A stretch of DNA of 64,000 nucleotides from Sphaerotilus microaerophilus. GTDB lineage: Bacteria > Pseudomonadota > Gammaproteobacteria > Burkholderiales > Burkholderiaceae_C. The first letter of the stretch is position 1. Every line of letters begins with the position of its first letter. The notes under the pieces were generated by a model. That model ran no database searches. It was not told the DNA's origin and saw only the letters and a program-made list of their open reading frames with translations. Below, piece by piece: positions 8,903 to 20,981 of the stretch. The translations under genes were made by a program, and so were the position numbers. Where the stretch lies: positions 5,332,001 to 5,396,000 of the forward strand of contig NZ_AP025730.1 in assembly GCF_023734135.1 (NCBI RefSeq), given 5' to 3'.

Positions 8903-9212
8903 CGCGACGGGCAGCGGAGAGGTCGATGTCGGCCAGCGGCGCCGGGCGGGTGGCGGGGGCCGGTTCCGGCACAGCCGGGGCCTCAGGCACGCGCTCGCGG
9001 GCGCGGCGGCGCTGGCGCCACCACTGCGGCAGCATGGCCAGCACACCCACCACGCAGCCCACGGCAAAGGCGCCCAGCACGACGAAGACCATCGGTGCCT
9101 GCGTGCCGAAGCCGAAGAACCAGTGGAGGCGGACCTCGTGCTGGTTGTTCAGCGCAAAGGCGAACAGCACGAAAAAGACGGCGGCCCGAAAGAGCCAGGT
9201 GATCACACGCAT
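8892..9212 (-). CDS. lapA: LapA family inner-membrane protein (DUF1049)
   Basis: This small protein of 106 residues has two membrane segments (about residues 5-22 and 38-60) and the LapA-type RLHWFFGF loop between them, followed by a basic stretch WWRQRRRARERV and a Pro/Ala-rich tail. LapA and LapB act together in LPS assembly. The order rpsA-ihfB-lapA-lapB is widely conserved in Proteobacteria, which supports the call. Confidence 0.9.
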   Translation of the reverse strand: MRVITWLFRAAVFFVLFAFALNNQHEVRLHWFFGFGTQAPMVFVVLGAFAVGCVVGVLAMLPQWWRQRRRARERVPEAPAVPEPAPATRPAPLADIDLSAARRDGI

Positions 9213-9287
9213 GACGCGTGGATTCTAGTGCGCGGGCAGGACGCGCCCGCCATCGCGCCCGTCAGTGACGTCGTTCAGTCGGATCGG

Positions 9288-9632
9288 TCAGCGCGGGCTG
9301 CCAAGCAGGGGCATCACATGCACCACCTGGGCGTCATCGTCCGCACCCGGGCTGCGCTCATCGACAGCCTCGCGCAGCGCCTTGCCCGGCTTGAAGTGGG
9401 GCACCAGCTTCTCGGGGATGGTCACCTGGACGCCCGAGCGCGGGTTGCGGCCCATGCGCGGCGGGCGACGGTTGATCGAGAAGCTGCCAAAGCCGCGGAT
9501 CTCGATGCGGTGGCCGCGCGACAGGGCGTCGGTCATCGCGTCGAGCATGGTCTTGACGGCGAACTCGGCGTCGCGATGGGCCAGTTGCGTGAAGCGTTCG
9601 GCCAACAGGGTGACGAGGTCGGATCGGGTCAT
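9288..9632 (-). CDS. ihfB: Integration host factor beta subunit
   Basis: The 114-residue protein starts [14 protein letters not shown] and has [25 protein letters not shown], the DNA-intercalating beta-arm with the conserved Pro of the IHF/HU family. With IhfA it bends DNA, which matters for sigma-54 promoters such as the one seen at 46441-46456. It is longer than the E. coli protein (94) by an acidic C-terminal tail after [14 protein letters not shown], as is common in betaproteobacteria. It follows rpsA, as in E. coli. Confidence 0.95.
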   Translation of the reverse strand: MTRSDLVTLLAERFTQLAHRDAEFAVKTMLDAMTDALSRGHRIEIRGFGSFSINRRPPRMGRNPRSGVQVTIPEKLVPHFKPGKALREAVDERSPGADDDAQVVHVMPLLGSPR

Positions 9633-9683
9633 GCGCGTGGCCCTCGGCCAGTGATCTGCGTTTCAGCGAGGCTGCCAATGTAA

Positions 9684-9728
9684 CAAGCCCCGTGCGGACG
9701 GTCCAGAACGGACCAGCGCCGGGGCTTG
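9684..9728 (-). terminator. Inverted repeat downstream of rpsA (possible terminator or processing hairpin)
   Basis: CAAGCCCCG at 9684-9692 is the exact reverse complement of CGGGGCTTG at 9720-9728, and inside lies a second stem GGTCC/GGACC, giving a stacked hairpin on the minus-strand transcript after the rpsA stop. It is followed by only a short T-containing stretch (TTACATT), so it is a weak rho-independent terminator at best; it could give partial read-through into ihfB. Confidence 0.5.
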
Positions 9729-9779
9729 CGGAGTGGCCGGCGCCCTGCGCCCGTGGGCACAGAGCGACACGCGACTGGA

Positions 9780-11507
9780 TCAGTGACCCTGATCCAGCTT
9801 GGCCTTGAGCAGGGCGCCCAGGCTGGTGGTGCCGGCGTTGCCGACGGTCTCGCGGTTGTCGGCCGACAGGCGCTGCAGGGCTTCCTGCTGCTCGACGTTG
9901 TCCTTGGCCTTGATCGACAGCTGGATCGAACGCAGCTTGCGGTCGATGTTGATGATCAGGGCGGTGACCTCGTCGCCTTCCTTCAGCACGTTGCGGGCAT
10001 CCTCGACGCGCTCGCGGGCGATCTCGGAGGCACGCAGGTAGCCGGTGACGTCGGCGTTGAGCTGGATCTCGGCGCCGCGCGGGTCGACCGTCTTGACCTT
10101 GCCGGTCACCGTGGCACCACGGTCATTGAGCGTGGTGTAGCTGGTGAACGGATCGGTGTCGAGCTGCTTGATGCCCAGGGAGATGCGCTCGCGCTCCACG
10201 TCGATGCCCAGGACGATCGCCTCGACGTCCTGACCCTTCTTGTAGTTGCGCACCGCGGCTTCGCCCGGCTCGTTCCAGGACAGGTCGGACAGGTGCACCA
10301 GGCCGTCGATGCCAGCGGCCAGGCCGACGAACACGCCGAAGTCGGTGATCGACTTGACGGGGCCCTTGACGCGGTCGCCGCGCTTGAAGTTCTGCGCGAA
10401 CTCGTCCCAGGGGTTCGGACGGCACTGCTTCATGCCCAGGCTGATGCGGCGCTTGTCCTCGTCGATCTCCAGGACCATGACTTCGGTCTCGTCGCCCAGG
10501 GCCACGATCTTGGACGGGGCCACGTTCTTGTTGGTCCAGTCCATTTCGGAGACGTGCACCAGGCCTTCGATGCCCGGTTCGATCTCGACGAAGGCACCGT
10601 AGTCGGCGATGTTGGTGACCTTGCCGAACAGGCGGGTGCCCGACGGGTAGCGGCGCGAGACGCCGATCCACGGATCGTCGCCCATCTGCTTCAGGCCCAG
10701 GCTGACGCGGTTCTTCTCGGCGTCGAACTTCAGGACCTTGGCGGTCAGTTCCTGACCGACCGTCACCACTTCGCTCGGGTGACGCACACGGCGCCAGGCC
10801 ATGTCGGTGATGTGCAGCAGGCCGTCGATGCCACCCAGGTCCACGAACGCACCGTATTCGGTGATGTTCTTGACCACGCCGTTGACGAAGGCGCCTTCGC
10901 GCAGCGTCTCGAGCAGCTTGGCGCGCTCTTCGCCCATCGAAGCCTCGACCACCGCGCGACGCGACAGCACAACGTTGTTGCGCTTGCGGTCGAGCTTGAT
11001 GACCTTGAACTCCATGGTCTTGCCCTCGAACGGGCTCATGTCCTTGACCGGGCGCGTGTCGAGCAGCGAGCCGGGCAGGAAGGCGCGGATGCCGTTGACC
11101 AGCACGGTCAGGCCACCCTTGACCTTGCCGGAGACGGTACCGGTGACGAAGTCGCCGGACTCCAGCGCGGTCTCCAGGCTCAGCCAGGAAGCCAGACGCT
11201 TGGCCTTGTCGCGCGACAGGATGGTGTCGCCGTAGCCGTTCTCGATGGCGTCGATCGCCACCGACACGAAGTCCCCGACCTGGACTTCGATCTCGCCCTG
11301 GTCGTTCTTGAACTCGTCGATGGGCACATAGGCCTCGGACTTCAGGCCGGCGTTCACGACCACGAAGTTGTGCTCGACGCGCACGACCTCGGCAGAGATC
11401 ACTTCACCGGCACGCAGGTCGGCGTTCTGGAGCGATTCTTCGAACAGAGCGGCGAAGCTCTCCACTTCAGGGGTGGCGAAGGGGCTGTCGGGGATGATTT
11501 CGGACAT
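9780..11507 (-). CDS. rpsA: 30S ribosomal protein S1
   Basis: The 575-residue protein (start ATG 11507) begins [20 protein letters not shown] and contains six S1/OB-fold repeats, visible from recurring motifs such as [20 protein letters not shown] and [10 protein letters not shown] with intervening KVLKFD/VMVLEID strands. S1 binds mRNA on the small subunit and assists initiation. It follows aroA-cmk as in most Proteobacteria, with a 176-base gap that probably holds its own promoter. Confidence 0.97.
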   Translation of the reverse strand: MSEIIPDSPFATPEVESFAALFEESLQNADLRAGEVISAEVVRVEHNFVVVNAGLKSEAYVPIDEFKNDQGEIEVQVGDFVSVAIDAIENGYGDTILSRDKAKRLASWLSLETALESGDFVTGTVSGKVKGGLTVLVNGIRAFLPGSLLDTRPVKDMSPFEGKTMEFKVIKLDRKRNNVVLSRRAVVEASMGEERAKLLETLREGAFVNGVVKNITEYGAFVDLGGIDGLLHITDMAWRRVRHPSEVVTVGQELTAKVLKFDAEKNRVSLGLKQMGDDPWIGVSRRYPSGTRLFGKVTNIADYGAFVEIEPGIEGLVHVSEMDWTNKNVAPSKIVALGDETEVMVLEIDEDKRRISLGMKQCRPNPWDEFAQNFKRGDRVKGPVKSITDFGVFVGLAAGIDGLVHLSDLSWNEPGEAAVRNYKKGQDVEAIVLGIDVERERISLGIKQLDTDPFTSYTTLNDRGATVTGKVKTVDPRGAEIQLNADVTGYLRASEIARERVEDARNVLKEGDEVTALIINIDRKLRSIQLSIKAKDNVEQQEALQRLSADNRETVGNAGTTSLGALLKAKLDQGH

Positions 11508-11683
11508 GGGGGGGAGTTCCTTGGTGCCGGCGAAAGCCAAGTGAGGTGAATGCCGGCGGGTGATTCAGCAAGGCGCTGAGATGGATGAAGCAGGAATCGC
11601 TACGCGGCGGACCCACCGGGCGGCGGGGCCGCCGGGCGGCGGGCGAAGTGGCTGCGCGGGACCGGGCGAACGCGTTCGAGCGC

Positions 11684-13696
11684 TCAGCCCAGGAGATCGA
11701 ACGGCCTGCGCTGCAGCCACCAATCCAGCACGAGCTCGACCGATTCGACGACCGTCATGCCCGAGTTGTCCAGCTCCAACGCATCTTCGGCGGGCTTGAG
11801 CGGCGCGGTGGCGCGATGCCGATCGCGCTCGTCGCGTGCCTCCAAGTCGGCGCGAAGACTGTCGAGGTTAGCAGAAATCCCTCTTTCCAGCAATTGGCGG
11901 TGGCGCCGCTCGGCGCGCGCCGCCGCTGAGGCGGTCAGGAAGATCTTCAGCGGTGCGGCCGGGAAGATCACCGTGCCCATGTCGCGCCCGTCGGCCACCA
12001 GGCCGGGCAGGCGGCGGAAGCTGCACTGCAGCTCGTAGAGCGCCGCCCGCAGCGCCGGCCAGACCGAGATCTGCGAGGCCATCGTGCCCACGGCTTCCTC
12101 CCGCAGCACATCGGTCACGTCCGCGCCGTCGAGGAACACGCTCGTGCCCTCGAAGCGCAGGTTCAGCCCGGCCGCCACGCGCGCCAGGCCCGCCTCGTCA
12201 TCCGGCGCCACGCCGGCTCGGCGCGCCGCCAGCGCGCTGACGCGGTAGAGCGAGCCGGAGTCCAGCGTGTGCCAGCCCAGCCGCGCGGCCACGCCGGCGG
12301 CCAGGGTGCCCTTGCCGGAGGCGGTCGGCCCGTCGATCGTGATCACCGGGATGTGGCGCGGCTCGCTGCGCACCACCGAGAACAGCGCCTCGAAGTAGTC
12401 CGGGAAGGTCTTGGCGACGCACTTCGGATCCTCGATGCGCACCGGCACCGGCTCGGCCTGCTGCAGGCCGTTGAAGGCCGCCAGCGACAGGCACATGGCC
12501 ATGCGGTGGTCGTCGTAGGTGTGGATGCTGGCTGCGCGGAACTGCGCCAGCGGGTGCACGCGGATGAAATCGGCGCCCTCCTCCACCGTGGCACCGACCT
12601 TGCGCAGCTCACAGGCCATCGCGGCGATGCGGTCCGTCTCCTTGACGCGCCAGCTGGCGATGTTGCGCAGCGTGCAGGGGCCGTCGGCGTAGAGCGCCAT
12701 CACCGCCAGGGTCATGGCCGCGTCGGGGATGTGGTTGCAGTCCAGGTCGATGGCCTTGAGTGGCCAGGCACCGCGGCGTACTTCCAGCGCATTCGGCTCC
12801 GCACTCACCACCGCGCCCATCGCCTCCGCGGCCTCGACGAAGCGGATGTCGCCCTGGATGGACCCGGCGCCGACGCCCTCGATGCGCACCGGCGCGTCCA
12901 CACCCGCGATCGCCCCCAGCGCGATGAAATAGGACGCCGACGAGGCATCCGCCTCCACCGGCAGCGTGCCCGGCGTCTGGTAGCGGCTGCCGCGCGGGAT
13001 GACGAAGCGCTGCCAGCCCTCGCGCTGCACCGCGATGCCAAAGCGCGCCAGCAGGTTCAGCGTGATCTCGATGTAGGGCTTGGAGATCAGCTCGCCGACC
13101 ACCTCGATGGTCACGTCGCGCTCGGCACAGGCCAGCGGCAGTGCCAGCAGCAGCGCAGTGAGGAACTGGCTGGAGACGTCGCCGCGCACCTTCACCGGCT
13201 GGCCCAGGTCGAGCCGGCCGCCGCGCAGGTGCAGCGGCGGATAGCCCTCCTGCCCCAGGCAGTCCACCTCGGCCCCCAAGCCGCGCAGGGCGTCGACCAG
13301 GTCGCCGATGGGCCGCTCGTGCATGCGCGGCACGCCGCGCAGGGTGTAGTCGCCACCGTGCTCGCAGGCCAGCACCGCCAGCGCCGCGGTGAGCGGGCGC
13401 ATCGCCGTGCCGGCGTTGCCGAGGAAGAGCTCGGCGCTGGCCACCGCAGCCCGCCCGCCCAGGCCGGTGATGCGGGTGGTGTCGCCATCACGCTCGATGG
13501 CGCAGCCCAACGTGCGCAGCGCATCGAGCATCACCTGCGTGTCGTCGGAGTCGAGCAGGTCGACCAGCGTGGTCTGCCCGGCACTCAGGCCGGCCAGCAG
13601 CAGCAGGCGGTTCGAGATGCTCTTGGAACCCGGCAGGCGCACGGTGCCGGCGGCATGACCGAGCGGCGGGAGATCGAGGCAAGGAAGGGCAAACAT
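11684..13696 (-). CDS. aroA-cmk: Bifunctional 3-phosphoshikimate 1-carboxyvinyltransferase / cytidylate kinase
   Basis: One frame of about 670 residues holds two enzymes. The first 430 residues are EPSP synthase: [39 protein letters not shown] and [20 protein letters not shown]. The rest is CMP kinase: [20 protein letters not shown] (P-loop), [24 protein letters not shown]. In most bacteria these are separate neighbours; here the aroA stop is gone and the domains are joined at about residue 430. Such fusions are known in Burkholderiales. The start could also be ATG 13726. It lies downstream of tyrA and upstream of rpsA. Confidence 0.93.
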   Translation of the reverse strand: MFALPCLDLPPLGHAAGTVRLPGSKSISNRLLLLAGLSAGQTTLVDLLDSDDTQVMLDALRTLGCAIERDGDTTRITGLGGRAAVASAELFLGNAGTAMRPLTAALAVLACEHGGDYTLRGVPRMHERPIGDLVDALRGLGAEVDCLGQEGYPPLHLRGGRLDLGQPVKVRGDVSSQFLTALLLALPLACAERDVTIEVVGELISKPYIEITLNLLARFGIAVQREGWQRFVIPRGSRYQTPGTLPVEADASSASYFIALGAIAGVDAPVRIEGVGAGSIQGDIRFVEAAEAMGAVVSAEPNALEVRRGAWPLKAIDLDCNHIPDAAMTLAVMALYADGPCTLRNIASWRVKETDRIAAMACELRKVGATVEEGADFIRVHPLAQFRAASIHTYDDHRMAMCLSLAAFNGLQQAEPVPVRIEDPKCVAKTFPDYFEALFSVVRSEPRHIPVITIDGPTASGKGTLAAGVAARLGWHTLDSGSLYRVSALAARRAGVAPDDEAGLARVAAGLNLRFEGTSVFLDGADVTDVLREEAVGTMASQISVWPALRAALYELQCSFRRLPGLVADGRDMGTVIFPAAPLKIFLTASAAARAERRHRQLLERGISANLDSLRADLEARDERDRHRATAPLKPAEDALELDNSGMTVVESVELVLDWWLQRRPFDLLG

Positions 13697-13792
13697 GGTG
13701 CGAACAGAAGGCAAGGCGTGAAGCATCGCACGGCCGGCGAGCAGTGCAGCCCGGGACCATGCGAGGAGGGGCGGATCCGGCGGCCGCCGAAC

Positions 13793-14674
13793 TCAGCGTG
13801 GCGGCGTGGGTCGGGCGTTCATCTGCCAGCCGGAGCGGCCGTCGGATGCCGTGCGGATCAGGTCGGACAGCGCCTCGGCATTGCCAGAGCGCATCGCCAC
13901 CTCGAAGGCGTCCAGCGCGTGGCGCAGCCGCTGGGTCTGCTTGATGACCTCCTCGCGGTTGGCCAGCAGGATGTCACGCCACACCGACACGTCGCTGGCG
14001 GCAATGCGGGTGAAGTCGCGAAAGCCAGGCCCGGCCAGCGAGAGGAATTCGCGCCCCGCCGGCTGCGCCAGCATGGCGTTGAAATAGGCGAAGGCCAGCA
14101 GGTGCGGCAGGTGGCTCACGGCCGCGTAGGCGGTGTCGTGGTTCTCGGGCGTCATGCGCAGCACCTGGCAGCCGATCGCCGACCACACGTCGGTGGCCTG
14201 CTGCACCTGGTTGGGGTCGGTCTGCGCCAGCGGCGTCAGGATCACCTGCTTGCCCAGGTAGAGCTGCGCGTCGGCGTGCTCGACGCCCGAGACCTCCTTG
14301 CCGGCGATCGGGTGCGCTGGCACGAAGCCGGTCAGGCGGTCCTTGAGCACCCGCCGCGCCGCGTCGACCACGTCGCGCTTGGTGCTGCCCACATCCATCA
14401 CAAGCACGCCCGGCTCGATGAGCTGGCGGATCGCCTTGAAGGTCGCCTCGATCGCCGCCACCGGCACGGCCACCAGCACCAGGTCGGAGCCGGCCACCGC
14501 CTGCAGCGCGGAATCCGCCGCCGCGTCGATCACGCCCAGCTTGCGCGCCTTCTCGGTGGTCGCGGGCGACTTGCTGTAGCCGACCACGCGCTTGACCAGC
14601 CCGGCCCGCTTGAGCGCCAGCGCGAAGCTGCCACCCATCAGGCCGACGCCGATGACCCCCAGTTGATTGAACAT
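13793..14674 (-). CDS. tyrA: Prephenate dehydrogenase
   Basis: The 293-residue protein starts MFNQLGVIGVGLMGGSFALA, an NAD(P)-binding GxGxxG. It also has LVAVPVAAI, VMDVGSTKRDVV, FVPAHPIAGKEVSG and the TPENHDTAYAAVSHLPHLLA active-site stretch with the conserved His. It makes 4-hydroxyphenylpyruvate for tyrosine synthesis. There is no chorismate mutase domain, which is carried by PheA just upstream. It is co-directional with pheA, with 13 bases between them. Confidence 0.93.
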   Translation of the reverse strand: MFNQLGVIGVGLMGGSFALALKRAGLVKRVVGYSKSPATTEKARKLGVIDAAADSALQAVAGSDLVLVAVPVAAIEATFKAIRQLIEPGVLVMDVGSTKRDVVDAARRVLKDRLTGFVPAHPIAGKEVSGVEHADAQLYLGKQVILTPLAQTDPNQVQQATDVWSAIGCQVLRMTPENHDTAYAAVSHLPHLLAFAYFNAMLAQPAGREFLSLAGPGFRDFTRIAASDVSVWRDILLANREEVIKQTQRLRHALDAFEVAMRSGNAEALSDLIRTASDGRSGWQMNARPTPPR

Positions 14675-14687
14675 GGCGTGGCGCAGC

Positions 14688-15779
14688 TCAGTGCACGTCG
14701 ATGGGGTAGGTGCCCAGCACCTTGAAGAAGGCACAGGCGTCGCGCAACTCGTGCATCGCCGTCTGGACCGCCGGCTGGTCCGGGTGGCCCTGCAGGTCGA
14801 TGAAGAAGTAGTACTCCCACTGGCCCGAGCGCGCCGGGCGGGACTCCAGCCGGCTCATCGACACGCCGTGCCGCTTCAGCGGAGCCAGGATGTCGTACAT
14901 CGCGCCCGGGCGGTTCACCACCGAGACGACCAGGCTGGTGCAGTCGTGCCCCGAGGCCTTGGGTGCCGGGTGGCGATGCGGGTCGGTGACGATCGCGAAG
15001 CGGGTGCGGTTGTGCGTGTCGTCCTGGATCGCCGGGGCCACGACGTGCAGGCCGTACTCGCTGGCCGCGCGGGCGCTGGCGATGCCGGCCAGCTTCGGGT
15101 CGAGCCCGGCCAGGCGGGCGCCCTCGGCGTTGCTGGCCACCGGCCGGCGCTCGGCGTGGGGCAGGTGCAGCGAGAGCCACTCGTGGCACTGCGCCAGCGC
15201 CTGCGGGTGCGCGCAGACCGCCTCGATGCCCTCCAGCGAGTTCTCGCGGCGCAGCAGGTTGTGGCGCACGAACAGGCTGGTCTCGCCGATGATGAACAGC
15301 GGGGTGGTCAGGAAAATGTCCAGCGAGCGCGCCACCATGCCTTCGGTGGAGTTCTCCACCGGCACCACGCCGAAGTCGGCCACACCCGCCGCCGTGCTGC
15401 GGAACACCTCGTCGATGCTGGCGCAGGGCACGCGCACCAGCGACGAGCCGAAGTAGCCCAGCGCTGCCTCCTCGCTGAAGGTGCCGGCCGGGCCGAGGTA
15501 GGCCACCCGGGTGGGCGTTTCCAGCGCCCGGCAGGCCGACATGATCTCGCGCCAGATGGGCGCGACGCTGTCGTTCTTGAGCGGCCCCGGGTTGGCCGCC
15601 TTGAGCCCGTCGATGACCTGCGCCTCGCGCTCGGGGCGGAAAACGACGGAGCCCTCCTTTTTCTTGAGCTCGCCGACCTCCTGCGCCAGTTGCGCGCGGC
15701 GGTTCAGCAGCGCGAGCAGGTCGCGGTCGAGGGCATCGATCTGGCCGCGCAGGGCCAACAGGTCGGCGGGAGCTTGCAC
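14688..15779 (-). CDS. pheA: Chorismate mutase / prephenate dehydratase (P-protein)
   Basis: The 363-residue protein has three parts. Residues 1-90 are an AroQ chorismate mutase (LRGQIDALDRDLLALLNRRA). The prephenate dehydratase domain follows (VAYLGPAGTFSEEAAL, VVPVENSTEGMVARSLDIF, HNRTRFAIV with the TRF motif). An ACT regulatory domain ends it (LVVSVVNRPGAMYDIL, SRLESRPARSGQWEYYFFID), which normally senses phenylalanine. In many Burkholderiales serC sits between gyrA and pheA; here it is absent and a DUF2059 gene is in that place. Confidence 0.95.
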   Translation of the reverse strand: MQAPADLLALRGQIDALDRDLLALLNRRAQLAQEVGELKKKEGSVVFRPEREAQVIDGLKAANPGPLKNDSVAPIWREIMSACRALETPTRVAYLGPAGTFSEEAALGYFGSSLVRVPCASIDEVFRSTAAGVADFGVVPVENSTEGMVARSLDIFLTTPLFIIGETSLFVRHNLLRRENSLEGIEAVCAHPQALAQCHEWLSLHLPHAERRPVASNAEGARLAGLDPKLAGIASARAASEYGLHVVAPAIQDDTHNRTRFAIVTDPHRHPAPKASGHDCTSLVVSVVNRPGAMYDILAPLKRHGVSMSRLESRPARSGQWEYYFFIDLQGHPDQPAVQTAMHELRDACAFFKVLGTYPIDVH

Positions 15780-15819
15780 GGGCGGCTCGTCGGTTCAGGT
15801 CAGGTCGGGATCGAGGGGA

Positions 15820-16376
15820 TCACTTCTTCTTCGAGGCGGCCGCGTCGGCGGGCGGCAGGCCGAGCTTCTTCGCGATCGACTGGTCCAGCGCCTTGAGCTT
15901 GGGCTCGACGCTGGCGCGCGACTCGGCCACCACCTTCTGAGTCAGCTGCGGCTGCACTTCGGCGCTGAGCTGCTGGTACTTCTTGCTGACCGGCGACTCC
16001 AGCCAGGCGATCAGCGCCTTCAATTCGTCTTCGCTCAACTTCTCTTCGAGCGCCACACCGACCGTCCCGGGGGCCTGCTTGAGCGCCATGGCACGCAGGA
16101 TCGGGGCGGTTTCCTCGTAGAACTTGCGCACCTCTTCCTGGATCTCCTTGCCGACCTGCTCGCGCTTGTCGGCCGGCACGCGCCCGGCCTGTTGGCTGGC
16201 GGCCTGCAGCATCTGCTGCGCGGTCTGGCCGGCCACCACGTTGCCTACGCCTTCGATGCCCGGCTGCTGCAGCTGCAGCACTTTCTTGACCAGGTCTTTC
16301 TTCGCTGCCGAGGCATCCGCCGCCAGGGTCAGCCCGCTGGCGGTCAGCGCCGCCGCCAAAACACACAAACGCAACA

Positions 16377-16377
<1 letters not shown>
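15820..16377 (-). CDS. DUF2059 family exported protein
   Basis: The 185-residue protein begins with a Sec signal peptide (MLRLCVLAAALTASGLTLAA) and continues as a helical domain with LSEDELKALIAWLESPVSKK, the DUF2059 core. The function is not known; a periplasmic location is inferred. Its ATG at 16377 shares one base with the gyrA stop (TGATG), and GGAG lies 8 bases upstream inside gyrA, so it is translationally coupled to gyrA. Confidence 0.85.
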
Positions 16378-19073
<2,696 letters not shown>

Positions 19074-19228
19074 GCGTCGGTGCGTTCCGGCGCCCGGTCC
19101 TGCTCGGCCTGCGTCTGCGTAGTGCAGGCAGGCCAGCCCGGGCTGGACAAACCGCGATTCTACGGTCGCGCCGATGTCGCCCATTTGCAACAGGCCGGGG
19201 AGCACTCCGGCGTCAGGCCAGCCACGGG

Positions 19229-19256
19229 TTGTTGTTTAAATGGCCTATGGCACAAT
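19229..19256 (+). promoter_or_regulatory. Candidate sigma-70 promoter of ompA
   Basis: TTGTTG at 19229-19234 and CACAAT at 19251-19256 are separated by 16 bases, inside the 288-base divergent gap between gyrA and ompA. A start near 19263 would give a leader of about 100 bases before the ompA ATG. The -10 match is moderate, so this is only a candidate. Confidence 0.4.
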
Positions 19257-19361
19257 GATTTGGTCGGCCCATCGTGCCCTGCCTGCACATTTGAGACACA
19301 GGGGCCGCCGGGTCTCAGTGCGTTTTTGCAGCCCTCCGCGGCTTTTCTCGAGAGGAGAACC

Positions 19362-20081
19362 ATGAACAAACTCAATAAAGTGGCCTTGCTGTTCGCATCG
19401 GCCGCGCTGGCGGCTTGCGCAACCGGCGGTGGCGCTGGCGCCGTTGACAACTGGCGCTCCGCCGACGGCACCGTGGTGAAGAACGGTGCTGGCGATCTGT
19501 GCTGGCGCGATGCCGGCTTCACTCAGGCCACTGGCGTGCAGAAATGCGATGGCGTGCCTGCCCCGGCACCGGCGCCCGCCCCGGAGCCTGCACCGGCACC
19601 GGCGCCCGCTCCGGCACCTGCCCCCGCTCCGGCACCTGCCCCCGCTCCGGCGCCCGCCCCGGCACCGGTGGTGGCACCGACGCCCGCTCCCGCTCCGGTC
19701 GCTGCTCCGGCTGCACCGGTCAGCGAGAAGGTCACCTTCGCTGCCGACGCCTTCTTCGACACGGGCAAGTCCAAGCTCAAGCCGGAAGCCGGCGCCAAGC
19801 TGGACGATCTGGTCGGCAAGGTCAAGGACATCAACCTCGAAGTCATCATCGCAGTCGGCCACACCGACTCCGACGGCTCCGACGCGATGAACCAGAAGCT
19901 GTCGGTTGCTCGCGCCGAAGCGGTCAAGCAGTACCTGACCAGCAAGGGCATCGAGCAAAACCGCGTGTACACCGAAGGCAAGGGTGAGAAGCAGCCGGTG
20001 GCCGACAATTCGACCAAGGAAGGCAAGCAGAAGAACCGCCGCGTCGAAATCGAAGTGGTCGGTACTCGCACCAAGAAGTAA
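19362..20081 (+). CDS. ompA: OmpA-family outer membrane protein (peptidoglycan-binding, no beta-barrel)
   Basis: The 239-residue protein has a strong ribosome site (AGAGGAG) before ATG 19362. Residues 1-18 are a signal sequence ending LAAC, a lipobox with Cys19, so a lipoprotein is likely though signal peptidase I cleavage is also possible. Residues 28-62 are the WRSADGTVVKNGAGDLCWRD region with two cysteines, usual for the Burkholderiales gyrA-linked OmpA. Residues 66-119 are an almost pure Pro-Ala repeat. Residues 120-239 are the OmpA peptidoglycan-binding domain (VIIAVGHTDSDGS, NQKLSVARAEAV, KQKNRRVEIEV). It links outer membrane to cell wall. Confidence 0.93.
   Translation: MNKLNKVALLFASAALAACATGGGAGAVDNWRSADGTVVKNGAGDLCWRDAGFTQATGVQKCDGVPAPAPAPAPEPAPAPAPAPAPAPAPAPAPAPAPAPAPVVAPTPAPAPVAAPAAPVSEKVTFAADAFFDTGKSKLKPEAGAKLDDLVGKVKDINLEVIIAVGHTDSDGSDAMNQKLSVARAEAVKQYLTSKGIEQNRVYTEGKGEKQPVADNSTKEGKQKNRRVEIEVVGTRTKK
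19557..19718 (+). repeat. Pro-Ala coding repeat in ompA
   Basis: A run of about 54 codons alternates Pro and Ala, built from units close to CCGGCACCGGCGCCCGCC. The repeat is imperfect at DNA level but near-perfect in protein, and should form a rigid extended spacer through the periplasm. Such tracts can change length by slippage, so strains may differ. Confidence 0.9.
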
Positions 20082-20103
20082 GCTCTCGCGGCTTGCATCA
20101 GGA

Positions 20104-20126
20104 AACCCCGCTGCGGCGGGGTTTTT
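20104..20126 (+). terminator. Rho-independent terminator of ompA
   Basis: AACCCCGC at 20104-20111 pairs with GCGGGGTT at 20116-20123 around a 4-base loop and runs into TTTTT. It lies 22 bases after the ompA stop. Confidence 0.9.
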
Positions 20127-20174
20127 CGTTGCCGCCTCCCGTTTCATCACCCGTCCCCTCGCCACCACACTCCG

Positions 20175-20882
20175 ATGAGCAACGTCGACGCCCAGGAACT
20201 GGCCAAGTTCAGCGACCTGGCCCACAAATGGTGGGATCCGGACAGCGAGTTCCGCCCCCTGCACGAGATCAACCCACTGCGGCTCGGCTGGATCGAGCAG
20301 TGCGCTGGGCCACTGACCGGGCGCAGGGTGGTCGACATCGGCTGCGGTGGCGGCATCCTGGCCGAAAGCATGGCCCGCCAGGGCGCCGACGTGCTGGGCA
20401 TCGACTTGGCCGAGCGCTCTCTGAAAGTGGCCCAGCTCCATGCGATGGAAGCCGGCGTCGCCTCGCTGCGTTACCGCGAAATCGCTGCCGAAGCCCTGGC
20501 CGTTGAACAACCCGGCCTGTTCGACGTGGTCACCTGCATGGAGATGATGGAGCATGTGCCCGACCCGGCCTCCATCGTGCAGGCCTGTGCCACGCTCGCC
20601 AAGCCCGGTGGCTGGGTGTTCTTCTCGACCATCCATCGCCAGCCGAAGGCCTTCCTGCACGCCATCCTCGGTGCCGAGTACCTGCTCGGCCTGCTGCCAC
20701 GCGGCACGCATGAGTACGCGCGCTTCATCCGGCCGAGCGAGCTGGCCCGGTGGTGCCGGTACAGCGGGCTCGATCTGCAACACACCCGCGGCATGGGCTA
20801 CAACCCGCTCACGCGTCGCTACCAGCTGAATGCCGACACCAGCGTGAACTACCTGGTGGCCTGCCGCAAGGCCGCCATCTGA
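20175..20882 (+). CDS. ubiG: Ubiquinone biosynthesis O-methyltransferase
   Basis: The 235-residue SAM-dependent methyltransferase has the UbiG start [20 protein letters not shown], motif [14 protein letters not shown], and [16 protein letters not shown]. UbiG carries out both O-methylations of ubiquinone synthesis. This step is needed in aerobic and anaerobic routes alike, so it complements the UbiUVT genes at 51136-53626. The ompA terminator precedes it; the promoter is likely in 20127-20174. Confidence 0.95.
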   Translation: MSNVDAQELAKFSDLAHKWWDPDSEFRPLHEINPLRLGWIEQCAGPLTGRRVVDIGCGGGILAESMARQGADVLGIDLAERSLKVAQLHAMEAGVASLRYREIAAEALAVEQPGLFDVVTCMEMMEHVPDPASIVQACATLAKPGGWVFFSTIHRQPKAFLHAILGAEYLLGLLPRGTHEYARFIRPSELARWCRYSGLDLQHTRGMGYNPLTRRYQLNADTSVNYLVACRKAAI

Positions 20883-20981
20883 CCTGAGCCGTCCGAGCTG
20901 AGATCTGACCTTTGATTTGCCAGTGCGACCACAGCAGCCGCCTGCTTGCGCCCCTCGCACCCGCTTTGCCCGACCTCCCCC

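Noticed and set aside
9726..11549. A 607-codon open frame antisense to rpsA
   Set aside because: It is a mirror of a ribosomal protein gene, without a ribosome site or recognisable domain.
12269..14725. An 818-codon plus-strand open frame over aroA-cmk and tyrA
   Set aside because: It spans two real minus-strand genes and is Arg/His/Gln-rich, as expected from antisense reading of GC-rich DNA.
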